Of a stretch of DNA of 7,261 bases, positions 5,995-7,261 are shown in pieces. Within the stretch, counting starts at the first letter, position 1. The number at the start of each line of letters is the position of its first letter. Below the pieces are notes generated by a model that worked only from the letters and a program-made list of their open reading frames with translations, did no database searches and was not told where the DNA came from. Source of the stretch: Nostocaceae cyanobacterium CSSed10_463m (lineage in GTDB: Bacteria; Cyanobacteriota; Cyanobacteriia; Cyanobacteriales; Nostocaceae); the NCBI GenBank assembly GCA_003556955.1, contig PWQB01000458.1, forward strand, positions 1 through 7,261. The letters are read 5' to 3'. A program made the translations under genes and the position numbers.

Positions 5995-6022
5995 TATGTA
6001 ACTGAATATAACATTATGTAAA
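5995..6022 (-). promoter_or_regulatory. Triple HLR1 element (RpaB-binding sites) upstream of hli
   Basis: On the minus strand three octamers start exactly 10 bp apart: TTTACATA (6022-6015), GTTATATT (6012-6005) and GTTACATA (6002-5995). HLR1 is two imperfect repeats of (G/T)TTACA(T/A)(T/A) separated by 2 bp. The outer two copies here match it fully and the middle one has a single C-to-T change. The array lies 23-50 nt before the hli ATG and covers the predicted -10 region, a position expected to repress in low light when RpaB is bound. Confidence 0.7.
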
Positions 6023-6034
6023 TATTTTTTGCAA
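6005..6034 (-). promoter_or_regulatory. Predicted hli core promoter
   Basis: On the minus strand TTGCAA (6034-6029) is followed after 17 nt by TTATAT (6011-6006); shifting by one base gives TATATT with an 18-nt spacer. A transcript would start near 5999, leaving a leader of about 27 nt rich in A. An alternative -35 hexamer, TTGTCA, lies at 6045-6040. The -10 box falls inside the middle HLR1 octamer. Confidence 0.5.
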
Positions 6035-6159
6035 GCACTTGACAAAAGCAAAGAGTGTGGTTAACCGTAAGGTAAATGGTTCGGGCTAAGTGCGATATCG
6101 CCTCAACAGCCGATTGTGGGGAACAGGTGTAGCCAAGGTCACGTCGCTGCGCTCCGAAT

Positions 6160-6180
6160 TCAAAATTCAAAATTCAAAAT
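6160..6180. repeat. Heptamer repeat (TCAAAAT)x3 plus degenerate copies
   Basis: Three perfect copies of TCAAAAT are followed by TCAAGG and another TCAAAAT-like unit up to about 6194. It is the same heptamer as at 806-826, here in the leader region of pyrB. Confidence 0.85.
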
Positions 6181-6348
6181 TCAAGGTCAAAATTGAAATA
6201 CTGGCTGTGACTTGCTTTTAGGATTTCGCCATGTCCGATTCACCTTGGCGATCGCTATATCTATATTTCCACTGAATATTTTATGTAAAATAAAAAGCTG
6301 TAAGGGCTTAAATTATTGCGCCTTTACACAGAACACCGAAAGCTATTT

Positions 6349-7261
6349 ATGCCTACTACCACCTGGAATCGTCATCACGTTTTGTCCCTGGCTGACTTCA
6401 CAACCGCCGAATACGATACAGTTTTACAAACTGCGGCGAGTTTTCAAGAAGTGCTATCACGGCGAACCAAGAAAGTCCCCAGCCTACAAGGACAGGTGGT
6501 GACTAACTTATTTTTTGAACCATCCACCCGCACCCGCAGCAGTTTTGAACTAGCCGCTAAACGCCTGAGTGCAGATATCCTCAACTTTGCGGCAGCCAGT
6601 TCTTCCATGACAAAGGGAGAAACAATTCTGGACACAGCCAAAACTTATTTAGCAATGGGAACTGATATTATGGTCATACGGCATAAAGAAGCTGGAGTTC
6701 CCAATGCGATCGCTCAAGAAATGGATCGTCTCGGCGTGCGAGTCAGCGTCTTGAATGCAGGAGACGGTCAACATGAGCATCCTTCCCAAGCGCTGCTGGA
6801 TTTATTTACCATCTGTACACTAATTGACCGCAGCCATCCCCGACTAGAACTATTAAAAGACAAAAAAATTGCGATCGTTGGAGACATCTTACATTCTCGT
6901 GTAGCCCGGTCAAACATTTGGAGTTTAACAGCCAGTGGCGCTCAAGTGCATCTAGCAGCACCACCAACTCTGCTTCCTCAGTTATTCAAAGACTTTGTAT
7001 TAGAAGAAGGTGAAACAGATTCATTCCCCACACTCAACCGTCAACTATTTCTACATTGGGAACTAGAACCAGCTTTACAGGATGCAGATATAGTCATGAC
7101 ATTGCGCCTGCAAAAAGAACGCATGACGGCTCATTTACTCCCAAGTTTGCGAGAATATCATCAAACCTTTGGTATTACACGTAAAAAGCTAGAACTGTGC
7201 AACCCCAACGTTAAAGTTTTACATCCAGGGCCAGTCAACCGGGGAGTAGAAATTAGCTCAG
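6349..7261 (+). CDS. pyrB: Aspartate carbamoyltransferase catalytic subunit, 5' part (cut by window edge)
   Basis: The enzyme condenses carbamoyl phosphate with aspartate to N-carbamoyl-L-aspartate, the committed step of pyrimidine synthesis, in the cytoplasm. The 304 visible codons contain the carbamoyl-phosphate loop [19 protein letters not shown] (55-73), the flexible loop with SSSMTKGET (84-92), HPSQALLD (144-151), LHSRVARSN (181-189) and HPGPVNRG (292-299). About 25-30 residues are probably missing, judged by the usual length near 310-335. The ATG at 6349 gives [14 protein letters not shown], and the H-H-V-L-S-L-x-D segment is typical of cyanobacterial and Bacillus-type PyrB N-termini. 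No pyrI-like regulatory subunit or PyrR leader is visible. The gene stands apart from other pyrimidine genes, as is common in cyanobacteria. Confidence 0.96.
   Translation, partial: MPTTTWNRHHVLSLADFTTAEYDTVLQTAASFQEVLSRRTKKVPSLQGQVVTNLFFEPSTRTRSSFELAAKRLSADILNFAAASSSMTKGETILDTAKTYLAMGTDIMVIRHKEAGVPNAIAQEMDRLGVRVSVLNAGDGQHEHPSQALLDLFTICTLIDRSHPRLELLKDKKIAIVGDILHSRVARSNIWSLTASGAQVHLAAPPTLLPQLFKDFVLEEGETDSFPTLNRQLFLHWELEPALQDADIVMTLRLQKERMTAHLLPSLREYHQTFGITRKKLELCNPNVKVLHPGPVNRGVEISS

Larger units (their letters stand above)
5973..6348. other. Divergent intergenic region between hli and pyrB
   Basis: The left third is the hli promoter with its HLR1 array. The middle holds palindromes GGTTAACC (6059-6066) and GCGATATCGC (6092-6101, a HIP1 variant), a GTCGCTGCGCTCC stretch (6143-6155) and the heptamer run. 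The right part, leading to pyrB, has one HIP1 site (6248-6255) and an inverted repeat ATTTTA-TG-TAAAAT (6278-6291) about 58 nt before the pyrB ATG. TAAAAT in that repeat could serve as a pyrB -10 box, but I find no matching -35. No small gene or RNA was recognised. Confidence 0.55.

Noticed and set aside
6212..6502. Plus-strand open frame starting before pyrB
   Set aside because: It runs through the pyrB start in a different frame and has no recognisable content; pyrB is certain.
6444..6641. Minus-strand open frame inside pyrB
   Set aside because: It is antisense to the carbamoyl-phosphate-binding region of pyrB.

Overview
The window looks like chromosomal DNA from a filamentous, Nostoc/Anabaena-type cyanobacterium. 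Seven perfect copies of the cyanobacterial HIP1 octamer (GCGATCGC) lie in 7.3 kb. The gaps hold TCAAAAT-type heptamer runs and other dispersed repeats typical of these genomes. There is also a high-light-inducible chlorophyll-binding (Hlip) gene and a cyanobacterial-type MinC with a long N-terminal extension.

Layout, left to right. At 1-652 (minus) is the 5' part of minC (cell-division site placement), cut by the window edge. Positions 653-1000 are repeat-rich and non-coding. At 1001-2332 (minus) is a four-carbon acid sugar kinase family protein (DUF1537/OtnK type) with no sugar-acid pathway partner nearby. At 2510-3061 (minus) is a Nudix hydrolase of the ADP-ribose pyrophosphatase type. A palindrome-rich gap (3062-3265) precedes an overlapping pair on the plus strand: an enolase-superfamily dipeptide epimerase/racemase (3266-4318) and a DUF1611 protein (4302-5351). 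Together they match the DgcA/DgcN pair, which converts D-glutamate to L-glutamate through N-acetylated intermediates. A strong hairpin terminator at 5395-5424 separates them from a convergent two-gene unit on the minus strand: an Hlip gene (5760-5972), then a small one-helix protein with a degenerate chlorophyll-binding motif (5467-5700). The right edge carries the first 304 codons of pyrB, aspartate carbamoyltransferase (6349 onward, plus).

Three points stand out. Three tandem copies of an HLR1 (RpaB-binding) octamer with exact 10-bp spacing overlap the predicted core promoter of the Hlip gene. The dgcA-dgcN-like pair overlaps by 17 nt, with a HIP1 site beginning on the third base of the proposed GTG start of the second gene. 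The minC 5' end carries about eight degenerate 27-bp units that encode a nonapeptide repeat.

The genes do not form a single pathway. The window is a mosaic of housekeeping genes (minC, pyrB), a light-stress operon and small metabolic or salvage genes, separated by repeat-laden intergenic DNA. No tRNA, rRNA, CRISPR array, transposase gene or phage gene was seen.
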